Assembly (NCBI GenBank): GCA_017307505.1
Contig: JAFKEE010000020.1
Coordinates: 328,544 to 392,543, forward strand
Length of the DNA stretch: 64,000 bases
Reading direction: 5' to 3'
Source: Acidobacteriota bacterium
GTDB taxonomy: Bacteria > Acidobacteriota > Terriglobia > Bryobacterales > Bryobacteraceae
Part shown: positions 16,300-24,463 of the stretch, one piece after another
Numbering within the stretch: the stretch's first letter is position 1
Layout: the number at the start of each line of letters is the position of its first letter
Position numbers and translations under genes: made by a program
Notes under the pieces: generated by a model
What the model was told of the DNA's origin: nothing
Seen by the model: only the letters and a program-made list of their open reading frames with translations
Database searches by the model: none

Positions 16300-17532
16300 C
16301 TACATTGAGTGTCGAGTGTCGGCTATGGGGCGGTATGCGATCGAACGCCCCACGAAATCCAGGTCGATAAGCCCTCCGCCAGCCTTTCGAACACTTCGCC
16401 ATACGTCGAAGCCATCCAGGAGCGCCCGCTCCCTCAACTCATGCGGCACATCCATAACCTCGTATCTCCCAAGCAATTGGTCCATGTACAACCGAACAAC
16501 TGGTGGTACGACTCTCGCTTCGAACCATCCGAATTCTTTCGCCCGCCCGAACGCCAAAACGCCGAACGCCTCTTCGGCTATCTGTGCCCGAAGATCGTCT
16601 TCGCGTCCCCACACTATCGGATTACTCCTTCTCTCCAGGCCTAACAGGGATCGAATTACCGGTGACCACCCGAGGACGGCCGCGTTGGCTAGATGAAATA
16701 CATCATGCCACCGAAAACCATCATTGCCATGACTCCACTCTTCTGCCTTAGACCCGATGTTCACATATCCACCATGTGATAGGTCCACAAACAGCTCCGC
16801 TACATCCTGCTTGGTCTCAACCAGCATGAATGTTGCGCGCGGAGGAAACTGCTCTTGGGGCGGCCTTATGGCGCAGGAGTCGGCGCGAGCCGGGGCGTCG
16901 CAATACAGATCACTCACATGACAGTGAGGCACAGACGGAAGGGGTCGATACTGAATGTGACGATCATTCAAATTCAACTCAACAATGCCACCGTTTCTTG
17001 CTCTAAGGGAACGCCAGATCTTGTATCCTTGTTGTATTGCTGTTCTCCATCCCTCTGCCTTGATCTGTCTGGCCTCGTAGTGGTGTGCAATCCAACAGAC
17101 TTCATCGACTAGGCTTTGAGGTATATCTCCAGTTCGCTCATAAAAACCGTTGGCCTCAGCATCATGAAAGATAAGCGCACTCATTGCCTCCTCCATCATT
17201 TGAGCCCTAGCGCCATCTTCTGCTTTCTCGAACGTCCGATCACTTCTTCTCTTAAGCCCGAGCAGCGCCCGAGCAACCGGAGACCAGCCGAGTATGGCCA
17301 TATACGCAAGATTGAAAGCATGACTCCACCGGTACCCGTCTCCTTCACAATCTAGATCTGCCGCACCAGTGTGTACACGACGCAAAGGACCATGTAGTGG
17401 CTCAACATAGATATGGCACCTTTTATCGCCGACAGGAACGAAGGCAAATGCAACATGCCGTGGAAACTGCTCGTGACGCGGGAAGGCGGCGTCTAAGCCG
17501 ATTGAAGATGCCTGGTCTATATTCTTCGCCAT
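16300..17532 (-). CDS. Protein with two tandem MazG-associated C-terminal-type domains
   Basis: A 410-residue soluble protein made of a duplicated domain (about 17-205 and 228-405). Each copy has FP-x-x-x-x-FP, a short beta region, then a conserved core: GYRWSHAFNLAYMAILGWSP, KRRSD and EDGARAQMMEEAMSALIF in copy 1; GFRWHDVFHLANAAVLGWSP, ERRSN and EDDLRAQIAEEAFGVLAF in copy 2. From memory this core matches the C-terminal domain of MazG-like nucleotide pyrophosphohydrolase proteins (YRFHDVFHLAYAAVLGWSPV, KRKS, EDGGRA). The catalytic MazG domain itself is absent. It is third in a unit with a 60-aa and a 252-aa protein, 22 bases after the latter. Function is unknown; nucleotide binding or a defence role is inference. 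Confidence 0.82.
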   Translation of the reverse strand: MAKNIDQASSIGLDAAFPRHEQFPRHVAFAFVPVGDKRCHIYVEPLHGPLRRVHTGAADLDCEGDGYRWSHAFNLAYMAILGWSPVARALLGLKRRSDRTFEKAEDGARAQMMEEAMSALIFHDAEANGFYERTGDIPQSLVDEVCWIAHHYEARQIKAEGWRTAIQQGYKIWRSLRARNGGIVELNLNDRHIQYRPLPSVPHCHVSDLYCDAPARADSCAIRPPQEQFPPRATFMLVETKQDVAELFVDLSHGGYVNIGSKAEEWSHGNDGFRWHDVFHLANAAVLGWSPVIRSLLGLERRSNPIVWGREDDLRAQIAEEAFGVLAFGRAKEFGWFEARVVPPVVRLYMDQLLGRYEVMDVPHELRERALLDGFDVWRSVRKAGGGLIDLDFVGRSIAYRPIADTRHSM

Positions 17533-17554
17533 ACGAACAAACGATTCTCGACGA

Positions 17555-18313
17555 CTAACTCTGAGGAGTGCTCAATTCCAAACGACGCTCTAGCGGCCCA
17601 GATATAGCGACGCCATCATTCGCCAAAGACACGATCGACACCTCGTCGCTTAATGATAGAGTGCGTCTAATAATTAGATTTAACTGTTCAGTCGGCCAAT
17701 CCTGCGGCCTATAATGGCCAGAAACATTGTTCACAAAAACAATGTCCGGCATTGCAGAGCCGATAGGCCATCTGAATGCAACTTCGCCAGCAAGAGATAC
17801 TGTCAAGCCTAAGTCCTCAGCCAGGATGGGATGGAAAGGCATCCGGGTCAGGTCGCCGTTCCCTACTAGCGCGGCGCGAACACTTTGGGGAATTAGGCAA
17901 TACCGCCATTGGAAACTCATCCCCAAGACATAGATAAATTTATTGAAGAGGTATTGATGATCAGGTATAAATACAAGGCGGTCCCGAATGGCAGACCGGA
18001 ACCGGGCAGATGCAAGCCGATATTCGACCTCATAGGCACCACGCGGGAACGAGTAACAATACCGTTGAGGCTGAGAGATGGCTCGACGTCGGATCCCGGC
18101 AACACCTTCAGCACCGAAGGTCAAGCGAGAAATCTCGCGCAAAGTCGAGAGAATAATCTTCCGAAATTCTGCAGCTACACTATCATCCTGCAACAAGAGT
18201 GCGAGTTTCAGGTAATTGTAATGGGTCAATACGGTGTTTGTATCCCCAAACGAACGCCTGGCATCGAGAAGCCTCTCCTCGATAAGAGCCAGTTGCGTTT
18301 GGAGGGTGGGCAT
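17555..18313 (-). CDS. Uncharacterised protein, middle gene of the MazG_C-like unit
   Basis: A 252-residue protein if started at ATG 18313; an upstream TTG at 18364 would add 17 residues, but neither has a strong ribosome site. The N-terminal half is helical (LQTQLALIEERLLDARRSFG, HYNYLKLALLLQDDSVAAE). The middle is rich in Arg, Tyr and Phe (RYCYSFPRGAYEVEYRLA, FNKFIYVLGMSFQWRYCLI). The C-terminal part has FVNNVSGHYRP followed by EQLNLIIRRTLS. I associate NNxSGHYxP motifs with effector- or toxin-like bacterial proteins, a recollection rather than a search result. It lies 22 bases before the duplicated-domain gene and about 140 bases after the 60-aa gene. No known family recognised. Confidence 0.7.
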   Translation of the reverse strand: MPTLQTQLALIEERLLDARRSFGDTNTVLTHYNYLKLALLLQDDSVAAEFRKIILSTLREISRLTFGAEGVAGIRRRAISQPQRYCYSFPRGAYEVEYRLASARFRSAIRDRLVFIPDHQYLFNKFIYVLGMSFQWRYCLIPQSVRAALVGNGDLTRMPFHPILAEDLGLTVSLAGEVAFRWPIGSAMPDIVFVNNVSGHYRPQDWPTEQLNLIIRRTLSLSDEVSIVSLANDGVAISGPLERRLELSTPQS

Positions 18314-18452
18314 TGTCGGGCTCACAGAGGTCGCAGGCAACCACCGAATTGACCGGAAACTCAAAGGCCGTCAACTAAATACTCTTTCGCTTCCCATCTC
18401 CGTGCGGATGCAGTCAGAACTGGGCACGCGGATGGCGGGCGAAGAGCGAGAC

Positions 18453-18635
18453 CTATTTCCAGTTTTGAGCGGCCCAGGAGGACCCCTTTCCTGTAGAAGT
18501 GGGAATCTCGTATTTGCTGTTCTCCACCTCAATGGCTGTGTCCCGCAATAACACGGCTAGTTTTTCGGCGAAAGTATCAATTTCTGGTGCGGATGACGTC
18601 TGCACATCAGCGAACTGGATAGTCCCAGGTTCCAT
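18453..18635 (-). CDS. Small acidic protein heading the MazG_C-like unit
   Basis: A 60-residue ORF with ATG at 18635 preceded by a perfect GGAGG eleven bases upstream. Residues 16-40 form an amphipathic helix (EIDTFAEKLAVLLRDTAIEV); the C-terminus ends SSWAAQNWK. The same frame is open upstream, but that part is Cys/Arg/Ala-rich and not coding-like, so the ribosome site decides the start. A TATACT hexamer at 18690-18695 (minus strand) is a possible -10. Its small size and first position suggest a regulator, antitoxin-like or scaffold partner of the two genes that follow. That role is inference. Confidence 0.55.
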   Translation of the reverse strand: MEPGTIQFADVQTSSAPEIDTFAEKLAVLLRDTAIEVENSKYEIPTSTGKGSSWAAQNWK

Positions 18636-19128
18636 GGCTTGAGAATCCTCCTCTATAGACAACGCGGACGGTCGCCCACGTATCGGAACAGTATACAGCA
18701 TTTGGCAACCGAGCTTTCTGCCACAATCCGCCCTTGCTCTAGGGACTGGCGAGCATGGCGCATCGTCGGCAATCTGCCCGAAGAACGTTGACGCTGCAGC
18801 AGCACCAACCCGTCTACACACACATCCAAAGGGCCTGGCACCCTCGATGTCGACTCTTCCGGAGCACAAAAACCGTGAATAAGGGACACCAGTAGCCGAG
18901 GACGACCGAGGGAAACGGAAACATTAACCTTCTTCGATACAAGCAATGTCCTCACCTAAACGAAGAGCCAAGGAGTCAATCGGTTTACGTCAGTTGCCGT
19001 GGAAGCAATTCCGCGCGTTGAGGTCGAACAACTCATTATGGTAAACCGAAGTAGCTGCGGCCGGTCTCTACACAACAATGATCGATCGGCGAAGCCTTGC
19101 GGCCAGCGAGCGAGGAGAGCTACAGAAG
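18636..19128. other. Divergent promoter region between the MazG_C-like unit and the DUF349 gene
   Basis: About 490 bases without a supported gene. Minus-strand frames at 18636-18869 and 18653-18955 are open but lack ribosome sites and coding-like composition. The segment should carry the promoters of the 60-aa gene (leftward) and of the DUF349 gene (rightward). Confidence 0.4.
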
Positions 19129-20232
19129 ATGACCGACCAAGAACTGAATAGAAGAATTTCACAGCTTGAGATGCTCGTCCGACGTGCCGAAACCAGCCGC
19201 GATCCCGAGGTGATCAGGGAAACATCCACCCTTATCAAGGAGGTCGGCTCCGCATTCCGAGGTATTCGTTACCCAACGGCCGCCGAGCATAACGCCGCGT
19301 GGGACCGTTTTTCGTCCATCTCGAAGGCTTACCATGAGGAGCGTGAGAAACGGCGCGAAGAGTGGAAGAGGCGGGCAAGCGTCTCCGAGGATCTGAAAGG
19401 GGAAATTGTCAGGATGGCCCAGGCCAGTTGGCCCCATCCGGACGGTTTCGAAGATGCAGTGATGATGCTGATTGGGATCACGCCTGTCATTTTTGCCGCC
19501 AAATTTGCCCTTCACATGCTCACGTTCGGCCTGTTCCCGATGATTGGAGCCGAACTCAGCAGGAAGGACGAACTCCAACGGGCGAGTCGGAATCTGAGAG
19601 AAGCTTGGGCACATTTCACTGAGAACAAATCTGGATTGACTCGCGAGGACAAGAATGAAGTCTTTCAGGTCCTCAACCGCGTACAGGGCGAGGTTGATAA
19701 GGAGTGGGGCAAGTGGAAAGAAGAGAAGCAGACCGAGAAGGAGCAGAATGAGCGCCAGTATCGCAGATGCCAAGAGCGAAAGCAGGCATTGATAGAAGAA
19801 GCCGAAACCCTGTTGGCGGATGTATCGTCAGCAGAGAGCAGCTCAAAGGCGAAATCTCTCCAGGCTGAATGGAAGACTGTGGGCTACGCTGGCAAGGATT
19901 ACGAGCGCGACCTCGTATCGCGCTTCCGCAGTGTCATGGATGAGTTCTTTGAGGCTAGAAAGCACCTGTTTGAGCAGAAGCGAGAACAGTTCCAGGAGCG
20001 CGAGCGTGAATTTGAACGTCGCAGGGAAGAGAAAGAACGATTGATCGAGGAGGCTGAGGAACTTGCCATTGACGTAACATCAAGAAGCAACGTTGAACGT
20101 GCCAAACAATTGCAAGGCGAATGGAAGGAAGTTGGTTATGCAGGTCGCGATCATGAAGAGACGTTGTGGATTCGATTTCGATCCGCGATTGACGGCTTCT
20201 TTCAGGCGCGGAAGGCGCATTACGAGCGCTAG
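19129..20232 (+). CDS. DUF349-repeat coiled-coil protein with central hydrophobic hairpin
   Basis: A 367-residue, highly charged helical protein. ATG 19129 is chosen over 19078 because GAGGAGAG lies about eleven bases before it and nothing precedes the earlier ATG. A central hydrophobic stretch (about residues 108-140, MMLIGITPVIFAAKFALHM and LTFGLFPMIGAEL) could be a membrane hairpin. The C-terminal half has two DUF349-like repeats, LQAEWKTVGYAGKDYERDL and LQGEWKEVGYAGRDHEETLW, each followed by (S)RFRS-x-(M/I)D-x-FF-x-AR, with long coiled coil between them. DUF349 has no settled function. It is divergent from the three-gene MazG_C-like unit. Confidence 0.85.
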   Translation: MTDQELNRRISQLEMLVRRAETSRDPEVIRETSTLIKEVGSAFRGIRYPTAAEHNAAWDRFSSISKAYHEEREKRREEWKRRASVSEDLKGEIVRMAQASWPHPDGFEDAVMMLIGITPVIFAAKFALHMLTFGLFPMIGAELSRKDELQRASRNLREAWAHFTENKSGLTREDKNEVFQVLNRVQGEVDKEWGKWKEEKQTEKEQNERQYRRCQERKQALIEEAETLLADVSSAESSSKAKSLQAEWKTVGYAGKDYERDLVSRFRSVMDEFFEARKHLFEQKREQFQEREREFERRREEKERLIEEAEELAIDVTSRSNVERAKQLQGEWKEVGYAGRDHEETLWIRFRSAIDGFFQARKAHYER

Positions 20233-20381
20233 AGGACAGCTTGGTTATCGGGAGTCTATGGCGACTATGCGGCAGTTATAATGCGGGGACGAGCTACCCC
20301 TAAGCCGTTCTGATGTGGTAACTCCAATTGGACGGTGGGCGCAATAGTTAGCGCCAGATTCAGCCGAATGAAGCCATAGGT

Positions 20382-20724
20382 GGCTCAGCAATTCCAGAGC
20401 TGCCGACAACTGTGCGGACACCGTACCCCCTCGCCCTTGCTCTATGGAACGTGCACGTCTGGCTTGATCCCGCTGCCTTCAAAACGTTATCGATTCCATA
20501 TTCGATACTCCGCTTTCGGCATTACAAGCATATATCCAGCTCACACCTTTGCTCCCGATCCCGGAATTAGCCTGCCTGCGGTTTCCGTCCCTGCGATTCT
20601 CCCGAGTCGATTCTCCGAAGCGAACGCGGCGACCATTTCACCAGCGCTGATCGTGTGCTCGTTGACGAGGAGCGCAACGTGACCGTGCCATTTCTTCCGG
20701 CCCAGCCCTTCCGCCGCTTGACCT
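20382..20724 (-). pseudogene. Decayed S41-family peptidase, C-terminal fragment
   Basis: In one minus-strand frame, translation from 20724 reads AEGLGRKKWHGHVALLVNEH, TISAGEMVAAFASENRLGRI and AGTETAGRLIPGSGAKV. A TGA (20541-20543) follows, then AGYMLVMPKAEYRIW, a TAA (20487-20489), and EGSGIKPDVHVP. After one frameshift comes SAQLSAALELL. This follows the catalytic core of S41 (tail-specific, CtpA-like) peptidases, including the NEHTxSAGEM motif with the nucleophilic serine, the GTxTxGR glycine loop and the GIKPDV end. Two internal stops, a frameshift and the lost N-terminus make it a pseudogene. It lies against the 3' end of tRNA-Gly. Confidence 0.75.
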
Positions 20725-20752
20725 TGGATTCACTCTAAGTTATTGAAGGGAT

Positions 20753-20827
20753 TGGAGCGGGAGACCGGGATCGAACCGGCGACGTTCAGCTTGGGAAGCT
20801 GACATTCTACCACTGAATTACTCCCGC
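20753..20827 (-). tRNA. tRNA-Gly (anticodon CCC)
   Basis: The cloverleaf is complete: 7-base acceptor stem GCGGGAG/CTCCCGC, D-arm with TTCAGTGGTAGAA, anticodon stem TCAGC/GCTGA around loop TTCCCAA (CCC at positions 34-36), T-arm GCCGGTTCGATCCCGGT, and an encoded CCA end (20753-20755). Its 3' end faces the accessory region. Confidence 0.95.
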
Positions 20828-20873
20828 TCTTGGGAGAGACACCACCAGAATAACAGATCTCGTCAAGGGAGCA

Positions 20874-22313
20874 TTAGCGTACCAACGGGTCCTCTACCCA
20901 GGGGGGCGTTGCGTCGATCAGACGGCCCAACTCGGGGTCCACACGGTCCATTTCCACCTTCATCCGCCAGGCGATGTCGCGGTAGCTGAAGTGGCCCTTC
21001 ACCCCGCTCCGTAGCTTGGAGATGTACTCCGCTTCGGCGAAATCCATCTTGAACAGGAACCGGCCCTTGGCCGCAAAAGGCAACAGATAGTGCGCCGCTT
21101 CGCCCGGCAGGCGGCCGGCCGTCTCCCGCGCGTCGCCCAGGGCGTCCGTGTAGACCGATTCGAGACCCGCTTCCACCAGACCCTGGGGCACCGAAAAGCC
21201 GTGCTGCCAGGTGAAGGCTTGGCGCGTCTGGTGACAGCGGCGGTGGCGGTGCATGTCCCGGTAGGCGCCGATGTCGACCAGCATGTCGAAGGCGTACGGT
21301 CCGCCCCGGAACTCGCGCAGCAGTTCGTCGCGGCGCGACCGGGTTTTCAGCGCAACATCCAGCACTTCCGCCTGGCGGGCCCGGCTCCAGCCGCTCAGCA
21401 GTTCGTGCAGTTCCTGGAACGGCCGGTCCGTTACGGCGTAGAGCAGCGTGGCCGCGATGTCCACGAGAGGGTCTGTTGTCTTGGTGAGGACCACGGCCTC
21501 CGGCACGGCTCCCGAGGCGGCCGGGAGGTTCTGCGCCGCCCACTGCACCAGGTCCGCCTTCGCCTGACCAGGGTAGGGATCCGGATCCACATACTTGGCC
21601 AGCGTCGGCGCCAGCGGCTCTTCCTGGCCGTCGGCACGCCAGGAGCAATGGGGTACCTCGGCGCACGAGCGCGCGGCCTCTTCGGCGACCGACCGGACTT
21701 CGGCGTATTCAGAACTGCGCATGCGCCGGATCTGCTTCTCCAGGGTGCGGATGCTGGTGACCTGCCCGGCTCCGGTGGGGATGCCGAGGAACAGGACGTA
21801 GCGGGCGACGTCGAAGGCCCGGGCGGCGATGTTGCGCTGGTAGGCCTCCGGCTTCATGGAATCCGGACGGGGCAGTTTGACGGAGAGGGCTTCCACCATG
21901 CGGCCGTGGATGGTCCGGTAGGTGTCGAGCAGGCGGCGTCCGGCGGCCTGGTAGGTCTCGGTCTGGGCGGCATCCAGTCCGGGCGGCGTCACAAAGCCGG
22001 AGCGGGAGAAGTCCTGATAGCGGGAAGAGCGCGCCTGGCCGTCCCAAAGCTGCTCGTCCTCGATCTCGATGGCGGCAATCTCGCTGACGCCTTCCCAGGA
22101 GAGGGCCACGTGGCCGAGATCGGCGATGGAGGCGTGGCCGTACTGGAAGTAGAAGCTCTCAAGGAATTTGGAGGAATCGTGGGTCCGCACCCAGTCGATG
22201 GACTGCTGGATGGAGTCCGGCGACCGGCTGTAGCGGGCCAGGGCGTAGGCCAGTTTCTCGGGCGGCATCGGCCCGACGGTGATCACGCGTCGTGGTGCTG
22301 GTTCGTTGGGCAA
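20874..22313 (-). CDS. ThyX-like FAD-dependent thymidylate synthase family protein, two-domain fusion
   Basis: A 479-residue protein related to flavin-dependent thymidylate synthase, which methylates dUMP using methylene-tetrahydrofolate and NADPH. It is about twice the usual ThyX length and looks like two ThyX-fold halves. The first half has RYSRS near residue 28, then [18 protein letters not shown] and [11 protein letters not shown] near 92-102, matching the SxRY side of the ThyX motif. The second half has [20 protein letters not shown] near 355-375, matching the RHR side. Neither half alone carries the full RHRxxSxxExSxR signature. TTG 22313 is used as start because conserved [14 protein letters not shown] needs it; GTG 22286 or ATG 22268 are alternatives. 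It is divergent from dut by 26 bases, which fits a dUMP/dTMP role. Confidence 0.8.
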   Translation of the reverse strand: MPNEPAPRRVITVGPMPPEKLAYALARYSRSPDSIQQSIDWVRTHDSSKFLESFYFQYGHASIADLGHVALSWEGVSEIAAIEIEDEQLWDGQARSSRYQDFSRSGFVTPPGLDAAQTETYQAAGRRLLDTYRTIHGRMVEALSVKLPRPDSMKPEAYQRNIAARAFDVARYVLFLGIPTGAGQVTSIRTLEKQIRRMRSSEYAEVRSVAEEAARSCAEVPHCSWRADGQEEPLAPTLAKYVDPDPYPGQAKADLVQWAAQNLPAASGAVPEAVVLTKTTDPLVDIAATLLYAVTDRPFQELHELLSGWSRARQAEVLDVALKTRSRRDELLREFRGGPYAFDMLVDIGAYRDMHRHRRCHQTRQAFTWQHGFSVPQGLVEAGLESVYTDALGDARETAGRLPGEAAHYLLPFAAKGRFLFKMDFAEAEYISKLRSGVKGHFSYRDIAWRMKVEMDRVDPELGRLIDATPPWVEDPLVR

Positions 22314-22339
22314 ACAGCTATGATAGCGAACACAAGATC

Positions 22340-22771
22340 ATGAAGATTCGTATCCACCGGCTGCATGCCGATGCGGAATTGCCCGTCTATGCGCACGGCG
22401 CGGCGGAAGACGCGGGCATGGACCTGAAATCCCTGGAAGATGTCGTCCTGGAGCCCAACCAGCCGGCGCTGGTGCCTACCGGCCTCTCCATCGAGCTGCC
22501 GCCCGGCTACGAAGCCCAGCTCCGGCCCCGCAGCGGCCTGGCCCTGCGGCATGCGATTACGCTGCCGAACGCTCCGGCTACGATTGACCCCGGCTATCGG
22601 GGCGAGATCCGGGTGATCCTGCTGAACCTGGGCACCGCTCCGTATCGGGTCGTGAAGGGGGACCGGATCGCCCAGATGGTGATCGCGCGCTATGAGGCGA
22701 TTGAGTGGGAAGAGGGCGGATTGAACGAGTCGACCCGGGGTGCGGGCGGATTCGGTTCCAGTGGAAGGTAA
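22340..22771 (+). CDS. dut: Deoxyuridine 5'-triphosphate nucleotidohydrolase
   Basis: A 143-residue dUTPase converting dUTP to dUMP and pyrophosphate. ATG 22340 (MKIRIHRL) is chosen over an upstream GTG because the protein then starts at the conserved first strand. All trimeric dUTPase motifs are visible: [11 protein letters not shown] (motif 1), [11 protein letters not shown] (motif 2), [17 protein letters not shown] (motif 3, with the catalytic Asp), [10 protein letters not shown] (motif 4) and the flexible C-terminal [11 protein letters not shown] (motif 5). It is divergent from the ThyX-like gene, which would use its dUMP product. Confidence 0.96.
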   Translation: MKIRIHRLHADAELPVYAHGAAEDAGMDLKSLEDVVLEPNQPALVPTGLSIELPPGYEAQLRPRSGLALRHAITLPNAPATIDPGYRGEIRVILLNLGTAPYRVVKGDRIAQMVIARYEAIEWEEGGLNESTRGAGGFGSSGR

Positions 22772-22800
22772 CGGCCTGGTGGATGACAGCAGAGTGGGTT

Positions 22801-22876
22801 TGGTGGACGGCGTGGGATTCGAACCCACGACCCCCGCATTGCGAACGCGGTGCTCTCCCAACTGAGCTAGCCGCCC
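22801..22876 (-). tRNA. tRNA-Ala (anticodon CGC)
   Basis: Acceptor stem GGGCGGC/GCCGTCC with one G-T pair, D-arm CTCAGTTGGGAGAG, anticodon stem CCGCG with loop TTCGCAA (CGC at 34-36), T-arm GTGGGTTCGAATCCCAC, and encoded CCA at 22801-22803. Confidence 0.95.
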
Positions 22877-22948
22877 ACGCGTGCTGTCTTTCTCAATATA
22901 CCACGTCATTTTCCGGATGGCCCGCCGGGTACAATCAAAGTGAGACTT

Positions 22949-23626
22949 ATGGAGTCACAGAACCTGGAACAGACCCTCGACAAGATGCGCCGCGACTGGG
23001 ACGAGCGCGCCCGGGAGAACGCCCGCTTCTATGTCAACACGGAACGCACGGACTGGACCGATCAGGACTTCTACGCCTCGGGTGAGCGCACCTTCGCGGA
23101 AGAGATTCTGACGGACCTCACGAACATCTGCCAGGGCAAGGATCCGCGGCAGATGCGGGTTCTGGAGATCGGCTGCGGCGCGGGCCGGGTGACGCGGGCG
23201 CTGTCCAAGTACTTCGGCGAAGTGCATGCGGTGGATGTAAGCGGCGAAATGGTGGCCCTGGCGACCGAAGCGGTGAAGCCGTTCCCCGGCGCGCACGTCT
23301 ACCAGAACAACGGCATGGATCTTTCCGTGATCCCGGCCACCGACTTCGATTTCGCCTTCTCCACCATCGTCTTCCAGCACATCCCCAGCCGCGAAGTGAT
23401 CTACAACTACGTGGCGGAAGTGAGCCGGCTGCTGCGGCCCGGCGCCCTGTTCAAGTTCCAGGTGCAAGGCGACCCGACGCTGCAGACGGAGATCGACGAC
23501 ACCTGGCTGGGCGTGCCGTTCTCTGACGAGCAGGCCGTGGAAATGGCGGAGAAGTGCGGCTTTGAGCCTCGCTACCGGCATGGCGCGGGGCAGCAGTATT
23601 TCTGGCTCTGGTTCTTTAAGCGCTAG
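22949..23626 (+). CDS. Class I SAM-dependent methyltransferase
   Basis: A soluble 225-residue methyltransferase. ATG 22949 is preferred; an in-frame GTG nine bases earlier is possible. Motif I is VLEIGCGAGRVTRALS (about residues 71-86), followed by the acidic end of strand 2 (VHAVDVSGEM), an NNGMDLS post-motif and IVFQHIPSREVIYNYV, then LLRPGALFKFQVQGDP, the strand-5 motif found in Methyltransf_11/25-type enzymes. The substrate is unknown. It is transcribed toward a convergent GntR gene and has no operon partner. Confidence 0.88.
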   Translation: MESQNLEQTLDKMRRDWDERARENARFYVNTERTDWTDQDFYASGERTFAEEILTDLTNICQGKDPRQMRVLEIGCGAGRVTRALSKYFGEVHAVDVSGEMVALATEAVKPFPGAHVYQNNGMDLSVIPATDFDFAFSTIVFQHIPSREVIYNYVAEVSRLLRPGALFKFQVQGDPTLQTEIDDTWLGVPFSDEQAVEMAEKCGFEPRYRHGAGQQYFWLWFFKR

Positions 23627-23673
23627 TTCGCCTGCGGCTGGAAGTCGCGCAGCGGGACTTCTGCCCCTGCCCG

Positions 23674-24444
23674 TCAGCGGGCCGATTTGGGCGCCATGCG
23701 CCAGCGGGTGCCATTGGGCTGGTAGGCGATCTTCAAGAGCTCATCCAGGGCGTAGCGGATGTGCTGGCGGATCGCCTCGTCGGCCACCAGAACGTCGCTG
23801 GAGCACAGAGCCTCGGCCAGCTCCGAGTGATAGCGGGGCGGCAGCGGATGCACCTGCGCCGCGGTATCGGACAACCAGCTGAACAACAGATCCTGCTCCC
23901 GTTCAATCGACTGCCGGAGGAGAGCGCAGCCTCCGATTTCGGCGACCCGGAGGTGGAACTTCACGTGGTAGACGCGGACGGAAAGGCGGAACTCGTGATC
24001 GGTATCGGAGCCGTCGCAGCAGGCGTAGAGGTGATCCAGGTGCTTCGCCATCCGCAGGATCTCGGCCTTGTCCTTGGGCGTGGCGCGCTCGGCGAAGAGG
24101 CGGGCGGACTGGCTTTCCAGCGCCTCGCGCAGCAGGTAGCGATCCTTCACTTCGTCCCGGGTGGGGGTCCGGACACGGGTACCGACGCGCGGCCGGCTCT
24201 CCAGCAGGCCGTCGTTGACCAGCCGCTGTAAGGCCTCGGCGACCGGCAGCAGGCTCATGCCGAACTCGTCGGCCAGTCTACGCCGGGAAAGCGCGGCTCC
24301 GGGGGGATAGTCTCCTTTGAGGATCCGCTCTCTCACCAGACGGTAAGCTTTTTGCGCCAGAGTGTTTTCCTGGCGCACCGCGCGCACCGCCTGTTCCGTC
24401 TGGGGACCGCGAACGGGTTGGGTGCGAGCGGGTTGCATGCTCAT
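23674..24444 (-). CDS. GntR-family transcriptional regulator, FCD type
   Basis: A 256-residue regulator. After a basic 25-residue leader, residues about 30-95 form the winged helix-turn-helix (AQKAYRLVRERILKGDYPPG, RRLADEFGMSLLPVAEALQ, then GLLESRPRVGTRV). Residues about 100-235 form the FCD domain (RYLLREALESQSARLFAE, FHLRVAEIGG, ELAEAL). The recognition helix (SLLPVAEALQRL) differs from the usual VSRTPVREAL. It is the last gene of the minus-strand run from the oxidoreductase through tatA and tatC, starting 20 bases after tatC, so it may co-vary with that operon. Ligand and targets unknown. Confidence 0.88.
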   Translation of the reverse strand: MSMQPARTQPVRGPQTEQAVRAVRQENTLAQKAYRLVRERILKGDYPPGAALSRRRLADEFGMSLLPVAEALQRLVNDGLLESRPRVGTRVRTPTRDEVKDRYLLREALESQSARLFAERATPKDKAEILRMAKHLDHLYACCDGSDTDHEFRLSVRVYHVKFHLRVAEIGGCALLRQSIEREQDLLFSWLSDTAAQVHPLPPRYHSELAEALCSSDVLVADEAIRQHIRYALDELLKIAYQPNGTRWRMAPKSAR

Positions 24445-24463
24445 TCTGTTGCCAATGGGAAGT

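Noticed and set aside
16020..16370. Plus-strand 116-codon ORF
   Set aside because: It overlaps the well-supported minus-strand gene starting at 16300 and has no motif.
18636..18955. Minus-strand frames upstream of the 60-aa gene (138- and 100-codon ORFs)
   Set aside because: Cys/Arg/Ala-rich or motif-free text without a ribosome site; the GGAGG site points to the internal ATG at 18635.
20753..20827. Attachment-site direct repeat of the tRNA-Gly 3' end in the island
   Set aside because: I scanned 8-20 kb by eye and found no second copy; an old or degraded site is still possible.
21090..22343. Plus-strand 417-codon ORF
   Set aside because: Antisense to the ThyX-like gene, which has conserved family motifs throughout.
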